Source: Celoporthe dispersa
Lineage: Eukaryota; Ascomycota; Sordariomycetes; Diaporthales; Cryphonectriaceae
Assembly: GCA_016584495.1 (NCBI GenBank)
Contig: WAID01000005.1
Coordinates: forward strand, 372,501-436,500
Length of the DNA: 64,000 bases
Direction of reading: 5' to 3'
Position numbers and translations under genes: made by a program. Numbering within the stretch: position 1 is the stretch's first letter; the number at the start of each line of letters is the position of its first letter. This document shows, in pieces, positions 43,784 through 56,349 of the stretch. Below the pieces are notes generated by a model that saw nothing but the letters and a program-made list of their open reading frames with translations, was not told the DNA's origin and searched no databases.

Positions 43784-46010
43784 TTATTAGCAACAGCGCG
43801 GCAGAAAAAGGACTGAAAAACATTGAAGGTAAATGGTCCTTATCCCAAATAATCCACGGCCCCGCGCCGCTTAAATATCGTTGATTTCCTGAGCGTGATT
43901 TGCCGAGAATACTTATTTGAGCGCACAGCAAGGTGGAGTACTCCACTTGACACTTGTCCATTCTCGCACCCTATCTCTGCCACCAAAGATGGGTACGTGC
44001 TTGGACCGCTGCCTTCAAAAGGCCCCGGGAATTTCTTGACTGTGCTAGCCGAGCAAGAGCTCAAAGCTGATGGCCTCAAGTGGGACTAGAACAGACCGTT
44101 GGTAGAGAGGGTGTTGGGCGGATCCTGCTGTGCTTACGCGGCCAACCTGCCTTCTCTGGGTGATACACACCAGATGCAAGGTTGTCATGCCTATCGCAAT
44201 ACACCAGGAACCAATTTTACGTTCTCCATACCGAGCCTAGGTACTACGGTATACAGACTCCCCTATCCAGCGTTAGTGGAGAAAATGTAAAAGGATTCAC
44301 TAAGGGTTGCATAGGAAGGAGTGTGAACCACAAAAATCAGCGTTCAGGTTCTAGAACCTAAATGCAAAATACAGGACAACGCTGGGCCGGCCGCCGCAGG
44401 GTTTAGAAAACTCGACACGAGTCTCAGGAGTTCGACAAGTCCAGGACTTCGGCGGTCTGGTCCTTGTTTGCTGACAAGCTGTAGCATAGAAAGATGTCCT
44501 GGAAGGTCTAGTACTACCTCGCTACCAAGGATGAGCATAGTCGTGAAACAGAATTTATTACTTCTTCTACTACTCTCTTCCATGTAGATACTCATCAAAT
44601 AGTATAGACAAGTTTTAATTTTAATTTTTCTAGACTCTAGCATCTATTTACCAGTAAATCTGACTTTAGTTTTGCAACCTGTATGATATGTACGAAGTGG
44701 TAAATCAACCTCCAGAGGTTGCATATACAACATGACGTACACGAATGAACCCACCAGTGTTGGCGTGAGAACACATAACGTGAAACTATTATGGTGTGAA
44801 TTACGCGGTATAATCGTATGATCAAGTGGACTGGGACCCTCTCGGCCGTATTCATCCCCCCTGTTTGTAGATCGATCCACCGGAACGCTTGGAGTTCTTT
44901 CCGAAAATCCTTCCAGTTTCGTGAGATACGGAGTATCTTGTGCGGAGATATTGAATGTGCTAAACTTATCCGGGTTGAACACTACTACGTATGTTGGTAT
45001 GTTCGCTGGGGTGCCCAACACCTACTTGCTGGGAATGCAATCCTTTTGCAAAGCGGTCAGAGCAGACACCCTTGGGCATGCGCGCCATATGCCTACTCCT
45101 CATATTCCTTCCGGTCGATCTCCTGCAGGACAACAGCAAGGTTGTTCGTCGGATAGACTGACTGTGCTGCAGAGTATTTCGAGGAATGGGCTGCTGATTT
45201 CCTTTACAACCCCCCTATCTCCCCCCCCCTTTCCGATGTCAACCCTAGAAGCCAGGAGACGAGGTTACGAAGTAAAAACCTGGAATGGGAGAAGCCCATG
45301 ATTGTCCGCCATTGCGATAATACTTTACAGTATATTATGGTGATTGACTTTGCTGGAAAGCTATTGCGTCCGCTGTCTATGGACATGCGACACATGCTGC
45401 CCTGCCACAACCGCTGTAGTTTTAGATAGCCACTTGTTTCACCTTGATTGATCACATAACATGCGTTCTTTGGTATGAGCTGTTGCTATCGAGAATTGGT
45501 GGCAGGATTTCTGCGATGCGCAGCATGTCTGTAGAGGCAATAGAAAGCTACTATGGTGGAGGACGCAACGAGTCCAAGAGTGAGGACCAGAGTGGCTCCT
45601 TGATATTTTCCCCAGCAAGCTCTGACCAAGAGAACTTCCATTAAATTTTTATTCAAAAACAAAGGTCATAAGAGGTGTACAGTGACCCAAAGTACGACCC
45701 CTTGGTCCTCATGAAAATCTTACCAGGAACGGCAACGATCCAGTGTTTACGAATTAGGAACGCTCATCGAAGCTAGGAACTGTCCGTAATTTGAAAGCCT
45801 ACAAGCAGCAGATATTTGGTTCCCATTTGGTTGGATCCTGTGCCCCACCCTAAACCCGAACCAAGCAGTCCGAGACGAGCTTCCTCAAATACTACTCATT
45901 GTAGCCCCTTTGCATTCGCAAAATCTTTCTCAAGGCGATTCTTGAGAAATATCAACCACATCAAAATCAGTACCTCCTCCTCATTGTCAGTCTGCAACGA
46001 GAGTGCCGCG
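43784..46010. other. Long intergenic stretch without a supported gene
   Basis: A plus-strand frame at 43895-44089 (64 codons, ending KADGLKWD) and a minus-strand frame at 45021-44644 (125 codons) look non-random in composition but match nothing I know and lack clear gene structure. A poly-C run lies near 45220. Confidence 0.35.
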
Positions 46011-47613
46011 ATGGTTAACGCTGAGATTGAGGCTGTCTTCGGCCCAGCACCATCTGGAATCGACCTCAGCACGGACACGAGACCTGGCAACGACGCTGCC
46101 GTAGCGATTCTGCTTCTTATAGCGACCATCTCAGTCATCTTGCGCATGACAGCACGATCTATTACAGGTGCTGGCATAAAAAGCGATGACTATGTCATAT
46201 TGTTGGCGCTGGTGAGCTTGGATGCTTCTCCCTGCAATTCCGTCATCCCCTTGTGTCTTTGATAATAACTCCAAAACAGGTATTTGTGTTTTGCTACCGC
46301 AGGTCTTACCTTCGCAGGTCTGTCGACCAGTTCCATAACCAACTGACTATAGTGCGGTCGAACTGTAATCTCACAAGAATCTTTTAGGAGGTGTATATGG
46401 CGCAGGAACACACGTGTGGACATTGACAGTCCCGAGAGTTGTGATGATCTATAAGGTTCGGCCCAGGTGTAAGCAGAAGAGTTCGAGGAGGAACAGACTG
46501 ACAATTGTAGATTCTATTCGGGTATACCTTTATCTATGCGGCGGCGGTATCATCTACGAAAATCTCGATCCTTTTCTTCTATTACAGAATATTCCGAAAA
46601 AGCGCTGGTCACGTTTTTACTGTTTCCCTTGGAATTGGCGGCTTCCTAGCAGCTGCATACCCCATTATAATCTGGACAACAATGCCTACGTCTTGTCAGC
46701 CCACATCCTTCTTTTTGGGAACAGTTCACTGGCGTAGACGGCAAATGCGCTGTTGACATCAGTACCTTCTTTCTCGCCCTTGGTGTCATTAACATGATCA
46801 ACGATATCATCGTCCTGCTCATCCCGATTCCCCAGATCTGGAAGCTGAACATGAGTCTGCGGAAGAGGCTTGGAGTCATCGGGGTTCTCACCCTTGGAAG
46901 TTTGTAAGGCACCTGTCCAGATCATAAGCAGCTTGGCTCACTTGAGCGGGCGGACTGAATCGATTGCTGACAAACTCGGTGCTCACAGCGTGTGCGTTGC
47001 AAGCGTAGTACGAATCCACTACTTAAGCATCTTTATGAGTGCCATTGATGTCACATACGTTATGGTTAGTATCTTCACAGCCGGTTTCAGCTTCTCCCAC
47101 AGAGATTGCACACCTCACTCTCAATTGACTGCAATATTTTGTCTCGTTTTCATGGCGGGCCTGGAACTTGCTGGGCCAAGGGAGGGAAAGGAGATCGTCA
47201 AAGCCTTCTTTCTTTCTTTTTTTTCACCTTGTTTTGTCTTGGGCCAATGGAATCAGTGAGTGACTGCTGACTTATAACGCATGTAGGGCCCGGTCTTCAT
47301 TTGGTCATCCGTGGAGCCCTCAGTCGGCATCTTGGGTGCTTGCATGCCAATGTTCCCACCGCTTGTCCGATTGGCCAAGGAGAAGGTAAGGACGGGCTAC
47401 GCGGGTTATGCAAGCAACAACTCAACAAACCCAGTGACTGCGAGCACGTGGTCAGCACGACGAAAGGAAAACGATGGCACATACTTTGTGCGGATGAACG
47501 AGGATGAATATCAATTGACGAATATCGAGAGGGGGTCCGATCCGAATTTCCACGGCAAGGGGATCATGGTACAATCAGATATTGACCAGTCCACCTCGGT
47601 CGTCGCTAGATAA
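46011..47613 (+). pseudogene. SAT4-type fungal rhodopsin-fold membrane protein with a frameshift
   Basis: Start MVNAEIEAVFGPAPSG at 46011. Exons that can be placed: 46011-46212, 46388-46455 (YGAGTHVWTL), 46511-46903 (YTFIYAAAVSSTKISILFFY ... NMINDIIVLLIPIPQIWKLN), 46989-47064 and 47287-47613 (IWSSVEPSVGILGACMP). Together they cover the seven-helix SAT4/Rhodopsin_dom_fungal family and a polar C-terminal tail. The run of five T at 46712-46716 shifts the frame before the conserved GxDGKC stretch, where four T would keep it open. The second small exon near 46282-46320 also does not fit perfectly, so a second indel is possible. The family is plasma-membrane located with mostly unknown ligands. Confidence 0.75.
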
Positions 47614-48290
47614 GCTGGAGGAATCATACTTATTAAAAGAAGTCGCTCACGTTGATTCTAGCTGTGTTCGGACCTCTTTGTATATATACTGTTCCTAGTC
47701 AGTTCTGGCGCAGGACCGCCGGCGGCACAGGAACCCAGTGCTATGCTTTCACAATCTAGATTACCAGTAATAAGAAAGACCAGGTGTCAAGACACAACGC
47801 CGTTACTCCGGGTTGCATAAAGCATTAACCACATAGCCTAGAATTGATATTTGCGTGATCCAAGCGAAACATGGCGGCCATGAGCGGAACCGAGTGGTCA
47901 ATGTATTATACTTACCTCTTATTTCTCGCTTTGACGCGACCATGGGGTAGGAATGACTGCCCGCCCAACTTAGCTTCCTTCCCATCTTACTGGAGTTTCT
48001 TTCTACTTATTCAGCCGTAAATTTCATCCCAACTATCTGATACAAGAGATACGTGAAAGGGGGAAGCGCTAGCAGGCGGGCAATGTAGGGAGAATTCCAA
48101 GGTTTCTATATGTGTGAGTCCGACCGTTGCGCAGCTATAGACAGACCATCACCATTTCCAGTCAGCTGGGAGCGTTCACCCCTTTTAGCTATCGCGTAAT
48201 ACAGTATAAGTCGCAGGGGGTAATTTCCGGCCACCCTGGCCGGCCACACCGTATATATATATGTATATATATACCTAGGTATACATACAT
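47614..48290. other. Intergenic, no gene seen
   Basis: Ends in a TA/TG-rich microsatellite (48253-48285) directly before the left LTR of the copia element. Confidence 0.4.
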
Positions 48291-48487
48291 TGTTGGCTGG
48301 GACTTGTACTTACGTATGGAAAGATCGTGAAGATCACTGATCTGAATTGTAGTTGATGTTGTAGAAAAGCTATCTACTCTGGCCTGGGCGTGCGTGCGCG
48401 ATATGAGCTATCCCATTGCGCACGCTGCGGGCCGCCCTGGCCACGTGACCCCCGTTGTGAGGCATTCACCACCAAGGCAATGCCACA
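48291..48487 (-). repeat. 3' LTR of the copia element (LTR1 copy j)
   Basis: 197 bp, TGTTGGCTGGGAC to AATGCCACA on the plus strand. A purine-rich stretch (TGAAAAGAAAAAGACTG) just inside it on the minus strand is in the position of a polypurine tract. Confidence 0.85.
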
Positions 48488-48499
48488 CTGGCAGTCTTT

Positions 48500-49740
48500 T
48501 TCTTTTCACGGTAGCTTCCCCTTCTCCCTCTTCAAGGCTTCTCCACGTATCCCCCCACACGGATGGTCAACTTATTGCCATCGACAAGGCGTTCCAATGC
48601 CTTGTTAAGCGATGCCTTGGTAAGGGCATCTGCTGGGTTGTCATCTCCATTGATCCATCGTATTTCTGCGATTTCTCGGCGCTCGTATGGTTCGCGGAAT
48701 GCTATAATGTCAATTATCAGGCGCTTCTCCTATATAATCCCGAGCTTGACAAGGCATTCGTATAACGAATACGAATCTGTACAGATAATCAAGGGGATCG
48801 TCGGCAGTGACAGTCGCGCTGTCACCATCTTCAGGGTCGTGGCGAGGGAAATACTCATATCGACCCCATTGACTACTTCGTAGATATCGGAGGCTAGAAT
48901 GCTTCGTGTGATGCGCTTGCACTTGGTCGAACTCCAGTGGATTAGGTTACTACGGATCGTGAATGTTGTCTCGGTAGCTTTCTCGTTGACGAGGGTGATG
49001 AGGAATCCCAGCTGGGAGTTTATATCTCGGTTGTTGGCAAACGATCTATCTGCAAAGATTATCAGCTTCGCCATGGCGAAGTCAATAGGAATATATCGTA
49101 GACTGCGCTGTAGATTGTCAGCTTGCTACGCCAGGCGCTTGTTGAGCTTGTTGCAAAAAGCCTTGTTAGGCTGGCGAGCTTGTGTAGCTATTGAAAGGTC
49201 GAACGAGGCTTCGGGCTGGCAGATTAAAGCAATATATGCGTCTCTGGCGCGTTGCTCGAGGTATTGTTGAGCGTGATTCTGTGCCTTGCCGTCGACCTTG
49301 TGGATCTTCGTGCTTTGTCTCTTCTGCCTTATCCAGAGATTGTCTTCTTCGAGCATCAGCTTCGCTCCGTTGAAGTTGATAGGCATATCCATCGTTAATT
49401 ACATCTTGGGCTTCGCTCGCAGTTGTGCTTTCTGGAGCTTCTTTTCTTCTTTGGCTGAGAACTGAGGTATTACCAGCATTAGAGTGTCGTTTGTCTGCAT
49501 GCCTATCAGGGCAAATAGCTTGCTGTTTATAATCAATAGGCATGGGTTGTATGTGGAGGGTGCTATTCCGAGCTCCGTTTGGTAGTGGGCTTGGTATATT
49601 GCGAACTAGTGGATATCAGCTTCAGCGATGCCATATAGAGGCCGAATAACGCGTATGATTATTCCCTTGGGGTAATTCTCCTTCAACTCTGCTGGGAGCA
49701 TTGCTAAGATAGTCCTGAAGAGGTTGGTCTGCGGTTAAGA
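48500..49740 (-). pseudogene. copia reverse-transcriptase end and RNase H remnant
   Basis: Broken frames carry RT-like IIIRVIRPLYGIAEADIH (followed by a stop where Trp is usual), then the copia RNase H region at 49074-48730 (LGFLITLVNE, HWSSTKCKRITRS), ending near 48563 with IRWINGDDNPADALTKA. The protease and integrase that should precede it are absent, indicating an internal deletion of roughly 2 kb. Confidence 0.7.
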
Positions 49741-49897
49741 GTATGCTTGCGTGATATGTGTTAACTCTGAAGGGAAAGAAATGAATATGCGCTACAGAAG
49801 AGAAGGAAAGAAAGAGAGACTGCCAGTCAATCTGGCTGAGGCTATCTAGATGGTGGCTGCTGGCTGGCAGGGCCGTGCACGGCCCCAGGCCAGTGAC

Positions 49898-51643
49898 TCA
49901 CTGGCCCTCGCACAGAGCTTGATCAGTCAAATACTGAACGGTAGTAGCGCCACCGCTCTCATTATCCTCCTCTCCTTCTGAGCAGGAAGCATCATCTCTC
50001 TCATCAAAATCCAGCTCACAGCCCTCATAGCCTGCTAGGAAAGTACTGAAGTTGTCTGCTGGAGCATCTGTAAAGTGGCATTGGGCTGTGTATCGGGTAT
50101 GGGCACGTCGACGTTCCTCAATGGGGTGTTTCGTAGACCAACAGCCTTCTCGATTGCAGACGAAGCACCTCTTCGTCCACTGGCGAGCTGGCTGGCGTAT
50201 CCTGTCTCGTCCTCGGAAGCCTCCGCGCCCTCCACGGAAGTTTCCATGGCCTCGTCGATTATCGCTGTAACGGCGATCAAGATAGTACTGCCCTGTATCG
50301 TCTTGAGCAAAGGCGCCTGCCACCAGTGTACGGCTCAAGTGTGTCTCGATCGCTGATCGGAGGTTAGCAAAGAGCTTCTCACACTGGTGAGCTGGTTTGA
50401 AAAGTGCCATTTCGAGCTTTGGGACTCCACGGCACGCTCTGATAACCGCTTTTCTCAAGCTGTCCTCGCCCTGATAATCAATGCCTAGGGCTCGTTGGCA
50501 TAGCTGAAGCTTGTCCAGCAGTATCTGAAGAGCTTCACGGGGTCTCTTCTCAGGGTTCTCTTGGCGTATTTTGGTGAATGTTGTTGTCCAATCCGTATAG
50601 TAGTAGTGATAATTGATCTCTATATCGAAATGGACTTTGATCTTCGTATAAGCTGTATAGAAGTCGTCGTCTACATCAACAGAGTGAAAGTAATACGTCT
50701 CTGCGCGTCCTGTAAGGATTCGAGGGAATACGGCGTGGAATTGGCTTGGTTGGATCTCTGCATGGTAATAGATGTTGAGAAGAATCTTTATCTTATCGTC
50801 GAGCAAATCGTAGGGGTCTCCAGTGTACTTCTGGTTACGATCGAAGATCTTCACGAACTGTGCCATCTTTTGGGGGTCTAATCGTTCGCTTGGCATTGGC
50901 TGCGGGGGCAGTGTGCTGTATGGCTTGTATAGCGTTGATCCTCGGTTGGACTAGGTCTGCTGTATCGGGGAGGGTTTGTACGAGGTCTGCTGGTGTGGCG
51001 GCATCGAGGGAATAGGGCGTTGAGTGCCCGAGGGTGTCGTCTGTGGGTATTCCTTCACTGCCTCCAGGATAACTGGTGGCGCTGGGGGTGCTGCTCGTGG
51101 GGCTGGCGTGTCTTCTTCCTTGAGCCGTTGAGAGGGCTGTCTGGATTGACTCCCAGACATCGACATTGCCTCCTCTTGATCCTGGCGAAGGACCAGCTGC
51201 TGTTGTTGTCTGTATGCTCGGCATTCAGGGGCAAAATTCATCACCATCATCTCCGACCGATCCCACTCGATAGGCTCGTCCCTGTGCACCAGTTCCGTCA
51301 ATTGGGGAGCCATACGGCTGTTGTTCCGTCCTGTGAAGACGCCTTGCTGGCGCAAGAAGTTCTTGAAGGGGCGACGGTACGTGTTCGGTGTCCTCTCGAA
51401 CATCGCTTGGGACTATCCCTCGAAGTCGTCTCGAATGGCGTAGAAGAGGTTGTTATTGTATAGCCATTCAGCAGTATAGTCCTTCATCGCTTTCGCTACT
51501 GCTGTAGCGAGGTGGGATATACTCGATCCCTCTGTGGCTGGAGTGGTCTATGCTTCTGGATCAATCACTTTCCAATGCACCGCATCGATATGGAATCCTT
51601 CCATCAGCGTCTCCAGCTGACTAGCATCTCCATTATCAGTCAT
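49898..51643 (-). pseudogene. copia Gag region
   Basis: From ATG 51643 (MTDNGDASQL) the frame has in-frame stops near 51545 and 51410 and again after IQQT near 50953, the last at a CAG-to-TAG type site. The last 332 codons, 50896-49898, are open. A zinc-knuckle variant (CFVCNREGCWSTKH, C-x2-C-x4-C-x4-H) follows an RGG-rich stretch, then an acidic C-terminus. This is the nucleic-acid-binding capsid protein of a copia element. It may be partly translated but not as a full polyprotein. Confidence 0.75.
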
Positions 51644-51963
51644 CTTGTCGTTGTGTTGTGTATATGAATGGTGTTTTCGTGTGAATGGTTATGTCGCGTG
51701 ATGGACGCGTATCTATCTTTGCCTCTAGAGAGTATGCACGAAAGCAGAGAGGTCTGAGGGCAAAGGAGATCTTGTTCAACGTCGTCCAGAGAGTCTGATA
51801 TTTCACAGAGAGGTCTGGCGAAACGATCGTCGATGTGTAGCACAGATTCCTCGTCGAGAATAAGTATCCACCGTTTGCTTGCGCGCGCGATGCAAGGAGG
51901 TCTTCGAGAGTCTGTCTCTTCAACCTAGCTGTCTGTGATCAACCAAAGACAATCACTGATCAG

Positions 51964-52161
51964 TGTTGGCTGGGCCTGGTACGTACGTACGAAAGATTGT
52001 AAAAAGTCACTGTATTGAATTGGTTGATGTTGTTGATAGAAAAGCTATCTATGCTGGCCTGGGCGTGCGTGCGCGATATGGGCTATCCCCCATCGCTCAC
52101 GGAACACACCCTGCCACGTGACCCCCGTTGTGAGGCATTCACCACCACAGGCAATGCCACA
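51964..52161 (-). repeat. 5' LTR of the copia element (LTR1 copy k)
   Basis: 198 bp, TGTTGGCTGGGCC to AATGCCACA on the plus strand, in the same orientation as 48291-48487 but with several substitutions between the two, so the insertion is not recent. Confidence 0.85.
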
Positions 52162-52230
52162 TTTATATCTCATGGCATATAGAAAGTACAAATAAACGTT
52201 TTTCGTCGGAAGGTAGAGAATGCCCCGGGT

Positions 52231-54078
52231 CTAATATGTGTACCTGAATTGCTTGTTTTCAATGTCGGTGTGATCCTGCTCGTCTGCATCCAAGCCTACG
52301 GCTAGGACGTCGACGGTCGTTCCGTACTTTGAGTCCCTCCTACCGTTCTCGATTGTGCAAAAGAACCAGTAAGCTATGCCTGACGCCGCCATGAGACAGA
52401 AGGCGAACATCAAGGATCCAATGCCCAAAGAGTATTTGGGTGCCTGGTTCGCAAGATAGAATTGAGGGCCGACGATATTCCCGATTGCTGTTTGGGGGAA
52501 AATAATTAGTCAGTAGTGAGTACAGTACATCGAAACTGGACGTCAAAGCGGAGATGTGCTTCTTGTATTTGAGACTACTGTGAGAAGCAACTGTTGATCA
52601 GGCTTACCATAGATGACCGCGACAGAAACGCCCATGAAGCTCTTTTTAGTTGCCCCAGCTGTGTTGGAGGACTGAAGGCTAAGCATGAAGACCCAGGGAA
52701 CGTTATACATGCCCATCAAGTACACTCCAGCTAGAGAGGCGTTGCGTGAAGAATTCGCATCAAGAGAGTGAACCATGGCTGCGCCAGCGAGACCGATCAA
52801 CGCCGAGCTCACCCAGAAGATGCAGCGCATGTTGGGAACATAGCATGAGATGATGGATGTGACAGCAGCCGTGACGATGGAGACGGCCGCTTGGGGAGTG
52901 GCCATGAGAACTGTCTTGGTTTTGGAGAAGCCATATCCTGAGATAATGAGAGGATTAAAGTTGGTGATGCCAGAGTTTGCTATGCTGTAACCCAAGACAC
53001 AAGTAAAGATGCAGTAACTTCTCGGGTCAAGCATGGCCTCTCTTATCTGCGAGAGTTGGAATCTCTAGAGGAAGAGGGTATTACTAAATGTCAGTACGCT
53101 ATTGAGTGGTGCTTAGGTATAGAATGCTGCCAACCTTGTGCGTGTTGATGCCGGTCTGGTTTGAAGCGAGACGGACTTTGACCAGATTTTTCTCCGTCGA
53201 GTTGAAGAACCAGGCTTAGTTTGGAGAGTCTGGTAGGCCGAAGAACACCAAAATACCTATGAAAATCGTCGCACAACCATAAATGAGGAAGATTAACTGT
53301 ATTTGGTTCATGCTGAGATTAGGAGCTGTATGAAGCCGATCAATGTGCATGTCGCTGTCCAGGTAGACATACTTACCTTCCAAGTAGATAAGGAGCTATT
53401 AATGCCATCGATAGCATAAGAGAGGATGCCGCCAAAGATTCCGGCAAACGTATTATACCACAGGGCTGTACGTAATGGCTGCTCTTCTCGTCGGTACCAC
53501 ATGGAATTGACAACAAGCATACAGGGGGAGCATTGCGGCCTCGAATACCCCCAGCAGGAATCTGATGGTAGCTAGACCAGCGAAGTTATGGCAGACGGCC
53601 ATCAAGCAGATCGCAGCGCCCCAGAGCAAGAGACATACTCCAATGTACTTGCCGATGGGAACCTTGGTCATGAGCCACAAGTTTGGAAACTCCATCAAAA
53701 GATATCCGAAATAGAAGATGCTGCCGAGCCAGCTGTATTGTTGCCCAACGAGGTTGGCATCCTCTCGGATTCCGAATATGGCAGCGTAGCCGAGACCGTT
53801 CTTGTACAGTGGTGTCAAGTTGTCAGCTGATCTGTCTTGTGTGTAGGATATGGACCGGAAAACAAAGAAAGGAACAGCAAAAGTCTCACCTTGTCTAGAA
53901 AGGCCAAGGTCATGCTCACAACAATGAGGGGCATAACCACCAGGTCGGTCTTCAAGAGCATTCGCTTTGCTTGGGCTTCAGACATGAGCATTGTCTCTTC
54001 CTGAGAACTAGCACTATTTGAAGGTGTCCGATTTTCTTGTCTGACCACCTTCTCCTCCATTTCGGGCGTTGAACCCAT
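52231..54078 (-). pseudogene. MFS permease, Dal5/allantoate-permease type
   Basis: ATG 54078 (MGSTPEMEEKVV). Exon 1 runs to 53890, exon 2 starts at 53800 (NGLGYAAIFGIREDANLVGQ), and further exons end at 52231. Twelve-helix anion:cation symporter features are visible: YSWLGSIFYFGYLLMEFPN, FAGLATIRFLLGVFEA, SMWYRREEQPLRTALWYNTF, IFLIYGC and, at the end, NIVGPQFYLANQAPKYSLG. An extra base in the five-C run (53524-53528) shifts the frame after EAAMLP. A TAA stop follows PDSPN near 53220 where the family has a residue before AWF. Both point to a non-functional allele, unless the first is a sequencing error. The family imports small organic anions and vitamins. Confidence 0.8.
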
Positions 54079-54755
54079 CCTCAGCTGATCGCTTGCTGAA
54101 AAGGCGTTTGGGCTGAGGCTTGTGATAATAGGAGAGGAATCTCGGATCCGTCGCAGAGGTCAACTAAAGAAATCTCCAGGTAGTGGGCTGCCGACGCAGG
54201 GCTTGCTTCCCAAAAGTCAAGCCTGATTTTGGGGAAGAATATTCGTATCCATGGAAATTCGGAGGAGGCATTAATACTCTACACATAAAGGTTCATTCTG
54301 GCAATCATGCCAGATGAACAACCAGTGCAAATGTGGGTTATTTGTTCAATCACGTTATCTTGACCTTGCATTCGAAGACTCGGAGCTCGAGGAAGAGAAT
54401 TAGTCGCTTCTCGGGGGTGGCCGAGCTGATAAGGAACAGAGCACGGACACTCCCAGTCTGGATGTCAAGGGGCCCATGTCCGGGCGTTCACTTACGATCT
54501 GTTGCGGAATTTGCAAGTTTTAATTACTCAGAAAGAAGGGGACAGTCGATGGACGACGATGCCCCCTTAAAGCGTTCTGTGATAAATTATATGCACAATT
54601 GTCATGAAGAGTAGAACACAGCGTCAAGACCACCCTGCATATGTCTCCTATTTCCTGATTCGTATATCATCTTCTGCCTTAATTTTTTTTTTCAGAGTCA
54701 TAATGTGCATAGTGATATGATCTGGAGTTAGGGTTGAAAGGTTAAATACATCTAT
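54079..54755. other. Intergenic, no gene seen
   Basis: Lies between the MFS start and the 3' end of the aminotransferase, so it holds the MFS promoter and the aminotransferase terminator. A T-rich run is at 54683-54693. Confidence 0.4.
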
Positions 54756-55933
54756 CTACTCTATCTTAATAGACGGCAAGGAGTCAACGGTCCTCGTTGC
54801 CCGCAACCCTTGCAAGATATCTTCTCTAGATCGACTAGTATCTCGGGCAACTTCCTGCATGTAAAGTTTCTGGATCATCTCTGTAATAGGCCCACGCTCG
54901 CCGTCCCCGATCTGCCGACCATCAACTTCCGTCACATGGATCTGTGATGGGAACGTTCCAGTACAGAAAGCCTCGTCAGCGCCATAGACCTCGGTGAGGG
55001 TGAAGTCGAGCTCGCGAACCACCAATCCGTGCGCGCGGCAGATATCAATCGTCTTTTGCCGAGTGATACCTTGCATCTGATTGTCCTTAGTGGGGGCCCA
55101 TATCTCGTTATCTCTGACAATGAAGAAATTGACCGAGTTGCACGTCTTGACAAACCCACGCAGATCCAGCATAAGTGCTTCGTCCACGTTCATGAAGTTG
55201 GCGCTGATACATGCCTGTACGTCTGTCGCCTTTGAGATGTGATTCCACTGCTCGTCCTTGACATCAGGAGGACCGCGGCGGACCCAGGTGGTGCCAAGCC
55301 GCAGCCCCCGTGCCTTAGCGGAGCTATCCACGGCCTTGATCTCCGGGATGATGACGATGAGCGGGAGGCCAACGTTCACTTTTGGATTCTGGTATGGGGT
55401 TGTCTTCAAGCCCCTGCTTACTACCAGGCGAATGTGAACATGAGACTCGTTAGACATGTCGTTAGCGTCCAGAGTCCGATGGATGAGCTCAAGCAGATCT
55501 CCTTTGCTCAGGCCGAGGTCCATGAACATGGCCTTTGCAGACTGGAAGAGCCGGTTGATATGCTCACGGGCGAACTGAACACGGCCCTTGTTGGCGCGTA
55601 TCCCTTCCTAACGAAGAAGAAAGTCAATGGATCGAGTTTCAAGATTCGGTGATCAAGGACAGGGCCCAAGGGGTAGTTCTTACCCAAATCCCATCTCCTA
55701 TGAGGAAATTAGAGTCAAAGACGGACACAACAGCTTCTGCTCGAGGTACAATCTTGAATGTGCCCGTAAGTCCATCTCTCATGCCAATCTGCCAGCAGAA
55801 TACGCGGTTAGGACCTTGGCCCAATATTCATTAGGAGCCGGTGGCTGCTCACCACAACACGCTCATTCTTGGCGTTGAAGACGGCCGTGTGGCTTGTCGC
55901 AGGCTGCTCAAGGGCGTCCGAACTCGCAGTCAT
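54756..55933 (-). CDS. Class IV PLP-dependent aminotransferase
   Basis: Three exons, 55933-55853, 55788-55684 and 55607-54756, with introns of 64 and 76 bp at clear GT-AG sites, give 345 residues. The start is MTASSDALEQPATS. Fold-type IV features are VFDSNFLIGDGIWEGIRA, a Lys in WNHISKATD as likely PLP anchor, EALMLD, and the class signature around SVNFFIVRDNEIWAPT and QGITRQK. The family includes branched-chain and D-amino-acid aminotransferases and R-selective amine transaminases. The subgroup cannot be settled here. No lesion was found. It sits between a dead MFS gene and a regulator with a premature stop. Confidence 0.88.
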
Positions 55934-56349
55934 CGTCAATGGTTAATGAGGCAGAAGTATAGGAGACGAGGATCTAATCAAGCAGCCCTCAATAATGAGC
56001 AGATTGTGACTTCGATGATGTTCTTATCACCTCGTAAGTTTTCCCCTATCCACGGAGACTCGGAGGCGCGGCTCTATTATAATCTGTTGTGGAGCTCGTT
56101 CGGCCGCCACCGAGAGCAACCACTTTTCTGGTCTGGCTTCTTCGGCCACAACCGAGCGTCCTAACGCAAATGGTTTCGGAGAGGACACGTGTCTTCCTTA
56201 TTCACTTACGCGTTGCAATACTAAAGCTGGCTCAGCTAGTACTGTGCAGCTGGCTTGTTCGGTCGGATGTACGCAAAGAAAACAATTCATACCAACAATT
56301 ATGCGGCGTAGGGTATTGATATTTAGTCCTGTTGTTTGGGACGTGAAAA
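55934..56349. promoter_or_regulatory. Aminotransferase upstream region
   Basis: 416 bp between the aminotransferase start and the end of the Zn2Cys6 gene. It should hold the aminotransferase promoter. I see no clear binding site beyond CCG/CGG triplets near 56101-56112. Confidence 0.35.

Larger units (their letters stand above)
48291..52161 (-). mobile_element. copia-type LTR retrotransposon, internally deleted and RIP-marked
   Basis: 3871 bp bounded by LTRs of 197 bp (48291-48487) and 198 bp (51964-52161) in direct orientation, both TG...CA. The coding strand is minus. Gag occupies about 51643-49898. After a gap that lacks protease, integrase and most of reverse transcriptase, the end of RT and copia-type RNase H fragments occupy about 49740-48500. 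Several in-frame stops sit at former Gln or Trp codons. Flanks TACAT and TTTAT do not match, so either the duplication has decayed or the element is a recombinant. The LTR sequence is the source family of nine other copies in this window. Confidence 0.85.

Noticed and set aside
48390..48765. Plus-strand frames over the copia 3' end
   Set aside because: They are antisense to the LTR and the RNase H remnant.
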